A stretch of 64,000 nt of DNA from Kudoa neothunni (lineage: Eukaryota > Cnidaria). The notes beneath the pieces are model-generated. The model was not told the origin of the DNA. It saw nothing but the letters and a program-made list of their open reading frames with translations, and searched no databases. Both the position numbers and the translations under genes were made by a program. Positions within the stretch are counted from its first letter, which is position 1. Each line of letters opens with the position of its first letter. Below, piece by piece: positions 23,601 through 36,937 of this stretch. The stretch lies in contig OZ199839.1 in assembly GCA_964304625.1 (NCBI GenBank), positions 372,001 through 436,000 of the forward strand. The letters are read 5' to 3'.

Positions 23601-25244
23601 ATATTGAAACTTTATCCATACTCATAGCATTTTTTCAATTATATTTTATCTTAATTAAAGCAATATAATTGTTTTTAGTATAATAAATTTTTTGGTCAAA
23701 ATATTACATTCGTAGAAGAAATTATTAAGCGTTATTTGATAAATTGTCTCCAAAACTGGACTAAAGTGTGATTATTAATTCGAAAATTAGTAAATTAATA
23801 AAATAACAGTTATTAAACAAATTTATAATTGAGAATAATCTTTGGAAATAAAAATTATTTTGACGTACTATTGTTGCTGTAAATTTAACTTTGTTTGAAT
23901 ACAAATCAATTTTTATTGTTTGATCAATTTTCAAATTGGATTTTTAATTCTTAGTAAAATATACTATGCATTTTTTATTATTTAATTTCTTTTTTCTTCA
24001 TTACTTGATTTTTAATTGACGAAACAAAGTCAAATATTGATTTTGGAGTTTAATTAAATTAATGGAAACCTACAATAGTATTCTAACGTTTCTTTGATTC
24101 AAATTTAAGTTCTACTTCGAAATTATATACATATTTTATTTTATAAAGTTTTAAACAAATATTTTGACGAATATAATATTAATTTAATTATCATATTCCA
24201 ATGATGTCGAATATTAATACTTTTTCGTAACAAGCAAAACTCAAACTAAAAGCTCTTAATTTGTTGTTATTTTTAAATTCGTTTTAAAAATAGAAATCAA
24301 TATATATTTTCTATATCATTACAAAGTATGGTTAATTTTTCTCTTAGGTATGTTGGTGGTTTCTCACCTTTTTATTAGCGGTTATGCAATTATGCAATGA
24401 GAGGAAATAGTATTTTTGGAAAATTTCATGTCGAGGAAGTGATAGAAAACAAGGAATCGGGATGTTGTATAACAATGGATCTTTGGAAGTTGAATAATAC
24501 CACAAATATTTATTTTACCTTTTCTTGTTTAATATTTGTTTTGAATTTTCATTGAAATATATCCAAGTTGATATCGATTTAAAAATAACACTTTTACATA
24601 ATCAATGATATAAGGAGCTAGATTTTTATTAAACAAGGGATAATTGTGAAGTTATTCTTAACCATTCTTGAGGGTATAAATTAATCCGTGCGCTGAGGTT
24701 TGTCAGCCATTCGGACAATGAAAACATTTGCTACCGAAAAAGACAAACTCTTTGTTTTATAGTTTTATAACTGACACAAAAACCATCATCTGTTAAGTGT
24801 ATCGTGTACATTCACATTTGGAATAATGAAATCGACAATCTGAGGAGATGAATATTTTTTTGATCAATCATGGAAAATTTTTTAGAGTAATCCAAACTAC
24901 TTTTCAGTTTTAATGATTGAAAAATTTCGGTCCGAATAATAAATATCAAGAAGTAGAGCCTACCTTGAAATATTATTACTATTTATTATTATTATTATTA
25001 TAATTTAATGGTTAAAATATGCAATTTCATTTGAAAAATATTAAATATATGGTGATTTATAAAATATTAATCTAAATAGAAATATACTATACTTAGATAG
25101 ATAGATAGATAGAAGAATAATTCGATGTTAACAACTGATGGAACAATAAAAAATTACGCAAACATACCGTGTAATTATGTTTATTTTCCATGAATTATTA
25201 TCCATCAACGAAAATTCATTTCTTAAGATTGTCCTCATCTTTAA
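23601..25244. other. Intergenic, nothing supported
   Basis: Very AT-rich sequence. It includes a short ATT-rich run (near 24980) and a GATA microsatellite at about 25096-25112. No gene is seen. Confidence 0.45.
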
Positions 25245-25790
25245 AAACTTGTAAGAACTATTAAGTTAGTTGGTTATACATTTTCCAGTTAATAATCACT
25301 TCTTAGAGTCAAGGTTAGGAGACAATGTATCAAATAACACTCAATAACTGCATCTAATAATGTAGTGTTTCAACCGGAAAAATTTATAGTACTAAAAATA
25401 GTTACTTTTCCTTTATTAAGCAAAAATTTAAATGAGAAAGTGTTGTGAGTATGGAGAAACTTTTAATATTCTATATTTCTGAACAACAGCCGTTAATAAT
25501 GATTTATTGTTAATTTTTTTTAAATAATAACATGTAAAAATATATCAAACATTTTAATGCACTACTTGTATTTAAATTTATATTCTTTCGTAGTGAAATA
25601 TAGAAACCAATGATTAACGTGACGATTATATTGTTGAATTCACTATCAAATATGCAATCAGAAGGGAAATTTTGATGCGCTCCAGATGAGAAGAGCATTT
25701 AAGATTTTTTGGAACCACTTCCCACGAAAAAAGTCGTAAGAAGTGCTAACAATGGAGGCCGTCACACGCTCCGCAATTACCGTTATACTT
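25245..25790 (-). repeat. Repeat family R2, longer inverted copy
   Basis: About 545 bases shared with 34811-35290 in the same orientation (for example TATACATTTTCCAGTTAATA and CTGAACAACAGCC) and with 23275-23600 in opposite orientation. It holds only short ORFs. Confidence 0.7.
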
Positions 25791-26108
25791 TCCTGTCAAG
25801 CCGATAGTAACATTATACGTATTAGAAGAACTTAAAAACTCTTCCAGATTTAACTTAAATTGACAAATTTAATCATATTTTTTAATTTATTTCTGTTTAA
25901 TAGTGTAAATCGAGATAAAATATTTTTTTATTGCGATACGACAAAAAAATCAACATAAATCACAGTAATTTGTCATAGGCCGGTTATCTAAAATCAAACA
26001 ATATTTAAATCAAGTATAAAACAAAATGTAAAAAACTTTTTGAGGTTCTAATCACGCATATTAACGACCTCGATCGAGGGATTAATCGAAACCAGCCTCT
26101 TCTACACA

Positions 26109-29100
26109 ATGAACAATGAAAAAATTGAAAATGAAGTGTGTGAATTAATGAATGAATTTAAAATCCATGAAAACCAACTAACTACAATAGTTAAGTAATG
26201 TTTTTAGCATCTTCAATCTTATTCATGAGGGTTAATTCGATTAGAACTGCTCTTGAAAAAGATGTCCAATTGCAACTGCTGGATGCGCTAAGAAATTTTG
26301 TCACCGAATGTGAAGATACACTGCATAATGTGTGTGCAAACAACTACTCGACGCTGTTGGATTCTATCAATAGAATTGGAGAGGTTCGAACGGATTTCGA
26401 TAGATTCAAAGTAGGTTTGTCTGTGTGGGAATTTTTAGGTTGATTCCACTTCTCTATCTCTTTAGGGAGATATACATGACCTCACCCAACAAGTTAATGA
26501 TGTAACTAACCAGGTGCCCAATTTATTATGCATGTTTCATGATTGACTTACATGTTTGTTGTAGTTGAAAAGCAAAACAGACAAAGTGATAAATCTCAAC
26601 AATGCCAAGAAAAATATTGAAAAGTCTAAACAACTTTTAGCCACATGTCTTCCAGGTAATAGAACTAAGCTGACATGGTGGGTTTGTTGTCATGGAAAAA
26701 TGTTGATTAGCATTGAATGTTTATATCAAACTAAATCACGAAGCTACTAATGAGTAAATTGTGTTTGACTGTTTACAAATGGTTGAGTGGGAGTCATTGA
26801 AATAGTATAAGGAAAGCCTTAGAGTATTATAGAGTATTGGAGCAAGAATTGATTCCGCCAATCAAAGAGTGGGAAATTTCTAATTTAATCTATATCGAAA
26901 AATCGTCTAATTTTCTAGTTTTCGCTTCATTAAAAATATATCAGAATCGCTTCCGGAAATCAAAGAATGTATTCTTAAAAGTGCTCGTAACAGCGTCTTG
27001 GTAAGTGACTTATAATATGTTATGTTGGATTATGTGGTGTTACTCGTTTAGGAATTCCTAGAAAAAGCAAAGGCAGTAGGCCAACATGTAGGCCAGTGTG
27101 TGCTCAATCACACCAAATTCAATACTGGTTGCATAGAAACAAATGAAAACTATGTATATCCACAACAAATAATTAATTTTAATTATCACCAAATAGTTAA
27201 GCGAGATTGAAGGAATTATGGATATTTTGGATTTTTCAGTTTTAAAACGATACACCTTGGTTGTCAATGCGATTGTAATTCATTAGAAATGTGATGGATT
27301 ACATTTGCCTTTTAAGGGAGCTAAGGGAAAAGATGAACAATTTTACAAAAACGAACGTTTAGCTCAAGTTAATATTCTCTCAGATTGGACAAATACAGCC
27401 AAAACAGTAATTTATTTTTTCACATGGCTGTTTCCACAGACTAAAATATTCATAAGATTGGATCTGTTTGATCTTATTCATCTTAAGTTTAAACGCCGCC
27501 TTGGCAATAAGAATGGCTAATGTTCTTCCTAGCAATTAAGCTGTAATAGAACATCTTTTTCTAAATGTCTATATTTGGAAAGTAGTTAAAATCATTGTTC
27601 GAACATAAGGAAATTATGCTATATAATAGTGCCAAAATGACTCAGAATCAGAGTATGTTATTAGAGTTAATGCGTATGAAAGTTAGAAAACGCCAACTTT
27701 GGTACGGTTTATTTTTTTTGTCGTATATCAAATAACTTAATGTAAAAACACCTTCCAAATAAAATTAATTAAAATGTTGATACATGTGATTTTTAAAAAT
27801 TTACGGAAATTCTATCGAGTAAACAATGAATAAATAACGAACCACTATACATGCAATGTTGGTAAAAACATGTCGTTCTTTCTAGAATACAACGATAGCT
27901 CTCCATTCTCTCATCATTTTTATACCAGTTATTCAAAATACGATGAATTTTCATCGATCTGCTTATTTATAAGTTGTAGAGAGCGTCCAAAAACATATGT
28001 GAGAATTGTTAATAGGTATTTTTAGTTTCGTATTGTAGAATGCATTAAAAAGACATATGATATACTTGTTAAATATTTTGACAATTTTTGTGTTTTTCTG
28101 TGCAGTTTTACACTGCGTTGTTTAAAATAAAAAAAATTTATTTTTAGCTGTTATGAAAGTTGAATTAAATATTAAAACTAAAAAAACGCACAAATACAAT
28201 CATACTCCCTAGAAATGTAACAGCATTAATGTTGGCACATGAATATATAGAATATAATTTTAATAGTTGGTCATTTATTCAAAATTTATTCGATGAATTT
28301 TCATCATATTTTGTCAGTTAATGCTGAATTTTATTCGGAGGGTGTAAGTTTTTAGGCTACTTAGATGGTTAAAGTTGCTATATTTGATATGTTGAAATAT
28401 ACAGATATTTATATTTCCCATTCCAAAATTTATTGAATCTGCCAAAATAAATATTGGCGTGCAATCACATATAAATTTAGATTAAATTAATCTGTGTAAA
28501 TTGCTTCAGTTATCTTAATTTGATTTTATTTGATTTAAATTTAGAATGTATTTAAAAATTTTTCGGATCATCTACTTCGACTCATTGGGTAATTCCAGCA
28601 TCAAGCACATTTTTTTCACATACATTCACGGATGTTTAAGATTTTTTGTTGTCGAGGTTTTCATTTCGAATAACATATCTAACACATTTTCCAAGTATCG
28701 TAAATACTGAAAAAACTTAATCTATAATATTTTATCTATAGAGGACAACTGAATGAAATATTTGAACGTTGTTCTCAAAGTTTAGTGTATCAATTGGAAA
28801 CCCAATGCGTAAGATGTAATTATTCTGATCCATATATTTCATATAACAAAAAAGGAGCTGGAAACAATAGCTGAAGTGTCCGAGCTGAAACGTTTACTCT
28901 CTAACACACATCATGTTATGTCGGTAGTTTTCATCGAATCGATGAAACATAACTAACGGTTAATTTGAAAGATTTGTGGACTTTACTCCTCCATATTAAA
29001 GGATAGTGAAAAGATAATAAAGTATTATTGTGTTTCGGTATGCGACAAATGATTTTTTTAACAAGAAAAAAATACAATGACATTGTGACAAAAGCAGCCG

Positions 29101-30798
29101 CCGAAAAATTGGTGTATTATTTTAAGTTGTTTTTAACGAATTTTTAACATGATATAAATAGCAACTTTAAAGACGTGGATTCTCTTCAACCTCTTGTGTT
29201 GAATAATGAGGAAGAAGAAAAAGCATTGTTCTCGTTGCTACCGCTTCCAAAAAGTTACCGAGGAACTGTGCGGTTTGATCATTGTTTTCGCATTTATTAC
29301 AGCTTTTTATTTAGTCTTACCCTAAAACTCTACCCTTCTCTATCTATGTACCTACTGTCTACATGGAAGTTATGAAATACATTGAAAATTCACTCGAATT
29401 CAATGATGATCGTTCTAAGGGGTATTTGTTTCCTTGTTAACCTTATTCTTGTTTCAATGTTAATCTTTAGCAATGTTGAACTTGAATACGATATGAAAAT
29501 ATCGGCGAAACATTTTTTCAGTTCTACTGTGTGCAGTAAGTTACACTTGAATTGTCTTGTCGGGACTATAACTTTTTGTAGAAAATCTACTGACAATTTT
29601 AGACTACTGTAAAAATATCGCCAATGTACACACATTCTTGTGAAATGAGAAGGCGATTTAAAATTAATTGTTAGTATGTGCAAGTTTATTATGATGTCTA
29701 TTTCTTGGATTCCTATCTACCGGTCCTCGATTCGAAAATCGCACAAACGTCACAAGCATGGACGTACAGTTATGTTCGGAGGGCCGTTTTAACAAATTGA
29801 TTGTAGGAACAACGAGTCACATTCGTCCAAACTTAGTCTCAAAAACGACCATGTTTTCAAGGTGATTCCCTATTATCTTCATTAGTGTAAAAATTAATAA
29901 TGACAAATTCATTAGAATATTCTCTGTGAGGTGGAAAATTCGTTGTTGGAATTCGTCGAATGCAAAGTCGATAGTTTTGTTAAAGGTAGTACTTTCTGGT
30001 TAATGTTGGTCGTTGAAACATTGTCATAGATATGGTTCTCTCTACTCGTAATGAGCATAAAAAAAAATCGAATCGTATTCAACTTGCTGAAAAATTGGTT
30101 CATTTTCTTGACGCCGCTCTGGAAATTATTTCCAGGATTCCTGTATTTATTCGATCTGTCTTTCGTTCTTCATTATCAAATCGACCTATTTTTTATTTTT
30201 TTATTAAAGAGCGAATCATCCATCAATCTCTCATTACACACAATCAAGCATATTGCTCATTGTGTCTTTAATGATTTGAACAGTCAACACGTTATACTTA
30301 CTCCTTATTGTGTGAACACATTATTTGAATGTGCTGAATTATTGTCCAGTAATTACACAACGAGTTTATTGCTGTGGGTGTAACGTAAAACGGTTAGATT
30401 ATATCGTCAATTCACCCAAAATTGACTATGATAGCAAAACCAAACACAGTCTAATCAGTGAACTTACGCAAGTATTCATTATTAATTGGCCTCATAAATT
30501 TATAGTTTCAAAGACGTTAGCTCTCCTCTCCAAAAAGGACTGGGACTATTATTTCAATAACCTTGATAGAAGTGACAGTTTGTATCACGATGTAAAGCCA
30601 CAAAGAGTTCTTTCTCTGTACACAAAGTACTTTTCTAGAATGTTTTTGGCTCTAGTATCAAGATCTAGATTGAATAACCCTTCAAAAATGAATTTTGTGG
30701 GTACATTCCAAAATATGTTTCGTAGCTCTCCCCAAATAGCTAGTAATCCTCCCAACAGTGACCCCATTCTCAACAAATTGAATCAACTCATAAAATAA
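26109..30798 (+). CDS. EXOC6: Exocyst complex subunit Sec15/EXOC6 (778 aa, 25 exons)
   Basis: Twenty-five phased exons: 26109-26194, 26230-26410, 26466-26513, 26565-26655, 26711-26753, 26806-26868, 26919-27000, 27052-27153, 27197-27274, 27317-27406, 27440-27486, 28742-28808, 28855-28914, 28972-29021, 29066-29125, 29162-29267, 29315-29421, 29471-29535, 29582-29625, 29675-29763, 29807-29861, 29916-29985, 30030-30142, 30210-30348 and 30398-30798. They give 778 residues, against about 804 in human. Sec15 tethers secretory vesicles to the plasma membrane and binds Rab11/Rab8-type GTPases. Recognisable Sec15 blocks include the N-terminal helical rod (LPEIKECILKSARNSVLEFL), ILDFSVLKRYTLVVNAI, VLNNEEEE, LPFSIYVPTVYMEVMKYIE and the C-terminal KKDWDYYF..VKPQRVLSLY region. 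Introns are 35-56 bp except a few of up to about 67 bp and one of 1255 bp that holds a TTAA MITE. Exon ends in the most diverged part (29582-29985) are the least certain. Confidence 0.9.
27690..28340 (-). mobile_element. TTAA MITE family R5, inverted copy inside the large EXOC6 intron
   Basis: Reverse-complement match to 33900-34810 and 41655-42571 (for example ATTCTATCGAGTAAACAATG and GGTCATTTATTCAAAATTTAT). The terminal TTAA/GGGGTAGA parts are missing, so this copy is truncated at both ends. It sits within intron 11 of EXOC6 (27487-28741) and accounts for about half of that intron's unusual length. Confidence 0.75.
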
Positions 30799-31150
30799 CT
30801 TTTTATCGTTATAACAGTTAGTTTTGTATTCCTCATTGCATTTTTCTTTGTGGAAAATAGGCTCATTATATTAAAATCGACTGATGGATAGTAAAGAAAA
30901 ATAACGTCTTGATAGAATAACTAACGACATGTTACATTACCACCAATAATGTAAAAACTACAATTTCTCCACGTGAAACGTATTTCGAGTGATTGCTATT
31001 TAACCAACTTTGATATGTAGCAGGTAGAAATTATGAAAACTACTTGTATGTCCGGAAAAATTAAACACCATTTATTTATGATGAATTAATTTTAAAAGAA
31101 TGATTATTTTTATGAGTATATTCATATAAAATTTTGAGCTCTTTATTGTT
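30799..31150. other. Intergenic, 3' flank of EXOC6
   Basis: AT-rich DNA with no supported feature. Presumably it includes the EXOC6 3' UTR. Confidence 0.4.
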
Positions 31151-31981
31151 AACTAGCTGGAACTGCCCAGCGTTGCTTGGGGAAGATTTCGCCTGGAGGA
31201 ATTTTTTAATAGCATTCAAAAAATATATTTAAAACTCGAATTAACCCATAGAAACTAAATAACTAAAAATTTTTAAGCAACTTGCTATAACGATTTGGAT
31301 TATGCAATTTAAATTATGATAATTTCTGTGAAGGAAAGTATCAATCCCTGCGTCCATTTAAAAATTTCGTGGCTCGGCATCAACGCTAAACAAGTTAAGG
31401 TCAACGTTGTATTTTTTTCATTCCGAATTATTTAAATCCCGTTAAAGTGTTATCTAAAACGTTATTTTTTGGCCTGGAGGATTTTTAAAAGTCGAATTCT
31501 GGCCTGGCTCGATAACTGGGTGCATCACTAACTTTTTAAGAGATAAAAAAATAGAAAAAATAAAAGAGATAGAAGAAAACTTATGAAAATTAATCGATAT
31601 TGCTAAAATTAGCATCGTTTAGCTCGGCATAAACATACATGCGCTTTTATCATAAACAGCCACAAATCGCGTCGACTTCAACATAAACAATTTAAATAAT
31701 TTGGTGAAATAAAAGTACAACCATCCGCATTGAATTTAATCATGTAAAGTAAAACTTAGCGGACAATTTAATGAAACCTGTGAACGCAGTATTTCCATTA
31801 TAACGCTCCAATCAACGTAACTTTAACGTTCTCCACGAATTCGTTGTTTATAAAACATATATAGATTTTTTACCACATTGGAAACCATTAATAGAACTTA
31901 TAAAATATACTTATCAAGTCATATATGTTAAAACTCCGCAAATAAGAGTGTGTTTAAACAGACATCCAAATAGAAACGCCA

Positions 31982-32016
<35 letters not shown>

Positions 32017-32365
32017 ATAGATAGATAGAAGCAGTTAATGAACATATGATGGAGCATATAAGGGAGATAGTTAACTTCAACCGACCATCACTATGAAATA
32101 AGCAAGTGTTAATCCAATAGTTGAACTCATTTAATCCGAAAAGCAAACTTTAAATCGACAAAATCACTATTTCATAAATACTTTTTGGAAACTTTAGTAG
32201 TCCGAAAACAATTAAACGATTTTTTTAAATATCACAAATTTATAAAAATTTTATATATGGCTCTCTATAAGGAAAAAATTGTCCGCACATGTGTACTTAG
32301 GGGCATACGCACACACAAACAAACATACCGACAGTCCTCTTTTATATATATAAAGGATTTACTAG
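31151..32365 (+). repeat. Repeat family R1, longest copy
   Basis: Begins CTAGCTGGAACTGCCCAGCG and GCTTGGGGAAGATTTCG. It ends with a CACACACAAACAAACATACC tract and a TATATATAAAGGA tail. Contains a (TA)n run and GATA repeats near 31989-32028. Same block order as the copies at 690-1773 and 22153-23270. Confidence 0.75.
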
Positions 32366-33604
32366 TAATAAAGATGGATTATAAAATTGTTTAGACTAAT
32401 CTATGCGTAGAACTCAAATCAACTACTTTAGTTCATCCTTAATTTCCTATGAAAAATTTATTTTAACATTCAAACTAATTGAGCTAAACGTTTAGTAACT
32501 CAGAAAAGTCAAAGGCCGCGAGTCTTATTTTTGGAAGTGACCGCCTCTATGGGTCAACACTGGGGGAACTATGCATGAAAAAATCACGTATGTTCTTTGT
32601 AGGGTCGTTTTTGAATCTCAGAAATTAAACTTAATTTTTTAAAAGAAGTTTCTGCATACAAATTTTCTTATAGCTATAATTTTCAATATAACTTTTATAA
32701 CCGCTTGAAAATTTTATTTAGTCATTGAATTACCAAAAATTGCGATAGACGGACGGATAAACTATTAATTATTGTTACGAATAAATGGACCAAAATTAAA
32801 ATCAACATTATTATTTAACAGATATCTAATCAAACCTTTATGATTAAGTATCTGATAGAGTAAAATAAAATATTTTTTAATATCGAAATTTAAAAATGTA
32901 TTAATATGTCATTACACATTATTTGCGAAAAACTTCATTAATCCGTAAAAACAAGAAAAGATTAAATATCGATATTGGTGGCGTTTAACCTTAAAAGTAA
33001 CACTAATTCAGATTATCCTTGAGTATTGACGGGATCCATTTGTAAAATGGATTTTCATTTTAATCTTTTGCTTATATAGGTATTTTCTGTATATTTTAAA
33101 TTTGTTGGGTAAAAAATTACCGTATATAATCCTGTATAAGTCTCACTTTTTTTTCAAAAAACTCTATTTCAAAAATCGCGTGCGACTTATACACGAGACA
33201 TCGACATAAAACTTAGGCTGGTAGTTAGTAAAATATATAAATCATCCATAATAAAGTTATGTTCTACTTTTTATCATTATATATATAAAAAAATATTGTT
33301 TTAATTAAAATGACGGAATTGTTTTGTTGATATTTAACCTTATAAGTCACTTGAAAATTACACCCTCTAAAATTAGATATATAAGTCACTCCATCTCCAT
33401 CGTGCAGAGTCAGAATGTGGGATCTAATTCTGAGGTAGACAGCAGTGATATAACCCTTGAACACCTGAGGAAAAAAGTGACACGAATACCTGGAGGTGGC
33501 AATTGTGACCACATGCAAAAATGTATTAAAATAATAAACGTCGTTGCACTTAAGATTAATAACATAATTATTTACGTTATTTTTTACATTTTAAAATATG
33601 ATGT
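32366..33604. other. Intergenic, nothing supported
   Basis: AT-rich DNA. Overlapping short ORFs on both strands at 33264-33623 have no recognisable motif. Confidence 0.4.
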
Positions 33605-33899
33605 ACTAACGGGAACTGCCTAGTGTTGCTTGGGGAATATTTCGAATAGAGACATTTTTTAATAACATTTAAAAAATACATTGAAGTTTTGGATCGACCC
33701 ATAGAAGCATTATAGCCAACAATTTTTAAGCATCGTACTAACAAAGATTGTAATTAGCTAAATTGAAATAATGATCATTTCTGTGAACGAGTGTACCGAT
33801 CTCGGTGTTAAATTAACATTTTTGTGACCCAGCACCAAAACTAAATAATTCAGCGTCAGGGCCGTATTTAATTTGCATCCCCAAGTCATTTAAATTCCC
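33605..33899 (+). repeat. Repeat family R1, 5' fragment interrupted by a MITE
   Basis: CTAACGGGAACTGCCTAGTG and the GCTTGGGGAATATTTCG box mark the start of R1. The match runs to TTTAAATTCCC and then stops exactly at a TTAA where the R5 MITE begins. In an intact R1 copy the equivalent place (near 31437) reads TTTAAATCCCGTTAAAG. Confidence 0.75.
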
Positions 33900-34810
33900 T
33901 TAACCTTCTAAGTAACTGACAAATTTACACCCCCCCCCCCAAATAAAAATGGGGTAGAAATCTACCCACTTTTTTATTTGATGAAATTGTCTCAAATAAA
34001 ATTCAGTATTGATCAACGAAATATGAGGAAAATTCATTGAATTAATTATGAATAAATGACCAATTTTTAACTATATATTCTATGTACGCACGCGCATACT
34101 TTCATGTTTTTACGTTTCCTTGGAGAATGATTGTATTTATAGGTGTATTTAGTTTTAACATTTAATTCAAGCTTCATAACAGCTACAAATAATTTTTTTT
34201 AGTTTAAACAACGCAGGATAATACCTCGAAGAAAAACACAAAATGATGGCAAATAATGCTTATTTCACAGAAACGTTATCACATATGATTTAAACTCTTT
34301 CTAAAACACAAAAATTGTCAAAATGTTGAATAATTATATCACATATTTTTTGAATGTTCTCCACAATAAGAAACTAGGAATTCAGACTAACAGTTTTCCC
34401 ATATGTTTTTGGGTGCGCGCTACAACGTAGAAATAAGCAAATTAATGAAATCATCGTATTTTGAATGAGTGGTATAAAAATAATGAGATAGAAAGGAGCT
34501 ATCGTTGTATTCAAGAGAGGATTCCACGCATAGTACATGGTGTTTCGTTATTTATTTATTTTTTACTCAATAGAATTTTCGGAAATTTTTAAAAATGACA
34601 TTTGTCAATATTTTAAATAATTTTATTTGGAAGGTGTTTATATATTTACTTTTTTGGTATATGGAAAAAAAATTTCATTTTTCCGAAAAATTTTATGAAG
34701 ATAAAAGATTACAAAAACTGGGGAGGAGTAATGTTCCATTAATTCGCTATAATATTGTGGGATAAATTCACTTGGAGTAGAAATCCACCCCACTTTACTT
34801 CGAAGATTAA
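33900..34810 (+). mobile_element. TTAA MITE family R5, direct copy
   Basis: Starts TTAACCTTCTAAGTA, then a C-run and GGGGTAGAAATCTACCC. It ends GGAGTAGAAATCCACCCC, then ACTTTACTTCGAAGATTAA. The TTAA ends and inverted repeats suggest mobilisation by a piggyBac transposase. It matches 41655-42571 along its whole length and 27690-28340 in reverse. About 0.9 kb and non-coding. Confidence 0.8.
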
Positions 34811-35290
34811 GGACTATTAAATTAGTTGTTTATACATTTTCCAGTTAATAATTACTTCTTAGACTCAAGGTAGGAGCCAATTTACCAAATAACACTCAAT
34901 AATTGCCTTAAACGATAGAGCGTTTTGAATGGAAGGATTTATAATACTAAAAATAATAATATAGCTATAATTAGGAAAAACTTAAATTAGAAAGTGTTAT
35001 GGATACGGATAAACTTTAATATTCTATATTTCTGAACAACAGCCATTAATAATGACTTACTGTTAATTTTTTTTAAATAATATGTAAAAATAAAATAAAT
35101 AGTTCCATCATAGTGAAATATAGAAACCGATGTTTAACATGAGAATTATGTTGCTGGCTTCACCGTCATATATACGATTATACGATTAGAAGAAAAATTT
35201 ATTTTTTCGAACTGCTTCTGACAAAAAAAGTCGTAAAAACGCTAAAAAGGGGGAAACACACGCTCCACAATTACCGCTTTTTTTATATAT
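34811..35290 (-). repeat. Repeat family R2, copy adjoining the R5 MITE
   Basis: Parallels 25245-25790 almost throughout (TTATACATTTTCCAGTTAAT and TGAACAACAGCC, through to the TGTGGAGCGTGTGTTTCC end read in reverse). Confidence 0.7.
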
Positions 35291-35989
35291 TTAACTAGTT
35301 AAGCGCCATTATTTATATGGCGGGCATGGCATGTTCAGGTTTGTATGTAACTTTTTTTATTTTTAAGCGAAAATATTAAACGGAAAACTCAATTATTTAA
35401 ATATTTTTAAACGCATCATTATATTACAAAATGAACCGAGGGAAATAAAATATTTTGTAAAAGTTATTGATATAATAAGCGCTGATTGACCACAGTGGCC
35501 ACCTCCACCTCCAGATCCAGATATTCGAGGGTTAAACGATTCAAACAGCACACATGTCGGAATTAATTCAGCTGTTCAAACCTGACCTAAGCTGCTTTCG
35601 TTTTGGCGCTCATGACAATGTCCACACCATCCATTACCCACTGTAATCTATTTAAAACCTTTAGATATTATTGTTTGATCCACATAACAGCATTAATCCG
35701 ATTAATGGTATTAAAGATTATTTGGCATCGAACGGATTTGAGTAGGAACATATTTGAACCAAGTATAACCATTAGTTTTACGAAAATGAGTGGGTTCCTG
35801 ACTTAATGCATAAATCAACTAACATTAGAACTATTGTATGGTTAAATTGGTGATCCTCACTGGTAGTTTGGCGTATTATCCGAAACTCGCGTATCGGGCA
35901 CTCAATCACTTTTCTCTATACAAACCTATTAGCTTTATTAACCCGATAACCGATAGGTAACGACCTATTGGTGACCAATCCGAACAAAA
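35291..35989. other. Intergenic, 5' flank of PDCD10
   Basis: No supported feature. Presumably it includes the promoter and leader of PDCD10. Confidence 0.4.
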
Positions 35990-36937
35990 ATGGCTTCATC
36001 CAACGGTCATGAATTTATGATCGAAATTAAAGATGTACCACTTATATCGGACTCATTGTTTGCCTATGTTATTAAGCCTGTTGTCAAATTGGTATGTGTA
36101 ATTTTTTGGCTGATAGGGGGTGTGTATTGTCCATAAACCTTACAAAAGTGTATTTTCATTTTTTTGATAACGTTATCATTTAGGTGTGTGATTTGGATTC
36201 CAAGTCCATTCTCAATTGTTGGAAACGAATTCAACACTCAGAACCAGGATTTTCTTTCTATGTAGTAATGGAAATTATCAAACGTGAAAAAAAAGATAGA
36301 GAATTTTGGAGATTTTTTCTTCTAATGACTCACAAGTATTGTGACTCGTATGAGGTGGATCTAGATCCTTCACTGTTTAAATTGTCAGAATACGCAATGA
36401 GTAATTCAAAAGTTGGTTTTAGACGCTGTTCTAATACCGATTTTGTATTAAGAACTAATTAAATGCATTGCCAAGGTGCACCTAATTGTCGATGATAATA
36501 CATGGATACCAACTTTATCAAAGTAAGTCATCCATGCTTCTCCTCTGAATTTTGTTTTGTTTGCACAATTGTTGGACGGCCGAACTAACTTAAAAATGAA
36601 TCTAGAGATATATCGGTTGAATTGAGAAATCTAATTATCTCCATTACCGAAGTCAATCAACATCTAAATATGAAATACCCTTATAATCGAATCAAAACAG
36701 TAGGTTTTATTTTTGGGGGGATCTCCCATCTATATTTTATTTATTCAATAGAAAATCGAAGAGACAAGAACTCAATTTTTATATCAATCCAAAATATTTG
36801 TTAATTGCCTTAAAGATTACGCTTTTTCACAAAACACCAAATCGCTCTTCCAAAGCGCTAACATTTTCGTTTGTTACATCAATAATCTTTTGCGAAATTA
36901 TGAGATCATTTCCAAGATCATCCAGACCAACCAATGA
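35990..36937 (+). CDS. PDCD10: PDCD10/CCM3-like scaffold protein (222 aa, 5 exons)
   Basis: Exons 35990-36091, 36184-36400, 36453-36522, 36606-36699 and 36752-36937 join in phase to 222 residues (human 212). PDCD10 is an adaptor that dimerises through its N-terminal helices with GCKIII kinases and binds striatin, CCM2 or paxillin through a C-terminal four-helix FAT-homology domain. Sequence support: the DSLFAYVIKPVVKLV segment matches the start of the dimerisation domain. EPGFSFYVVMEIIKREKK matches the NPGLTQDIIMKIL block. FLYQSKIFVNCLKDY with QSANIFVCYINNLL matches the last FAT-domain helices. The third intron boundary uses a donor inside an otherwise open frame, so that exon end rests on phase and homology. 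Identity to vertebrate PDCD10 is low but spread over the whole length. Confidence 0.9.

Noticed and set aside
30051-30383. 110-codon ORF that could be read as a separate membrane protein
   Set aside because: Its second half is EXOC6 exon 24; the hydrophobic first part is intron read-through.
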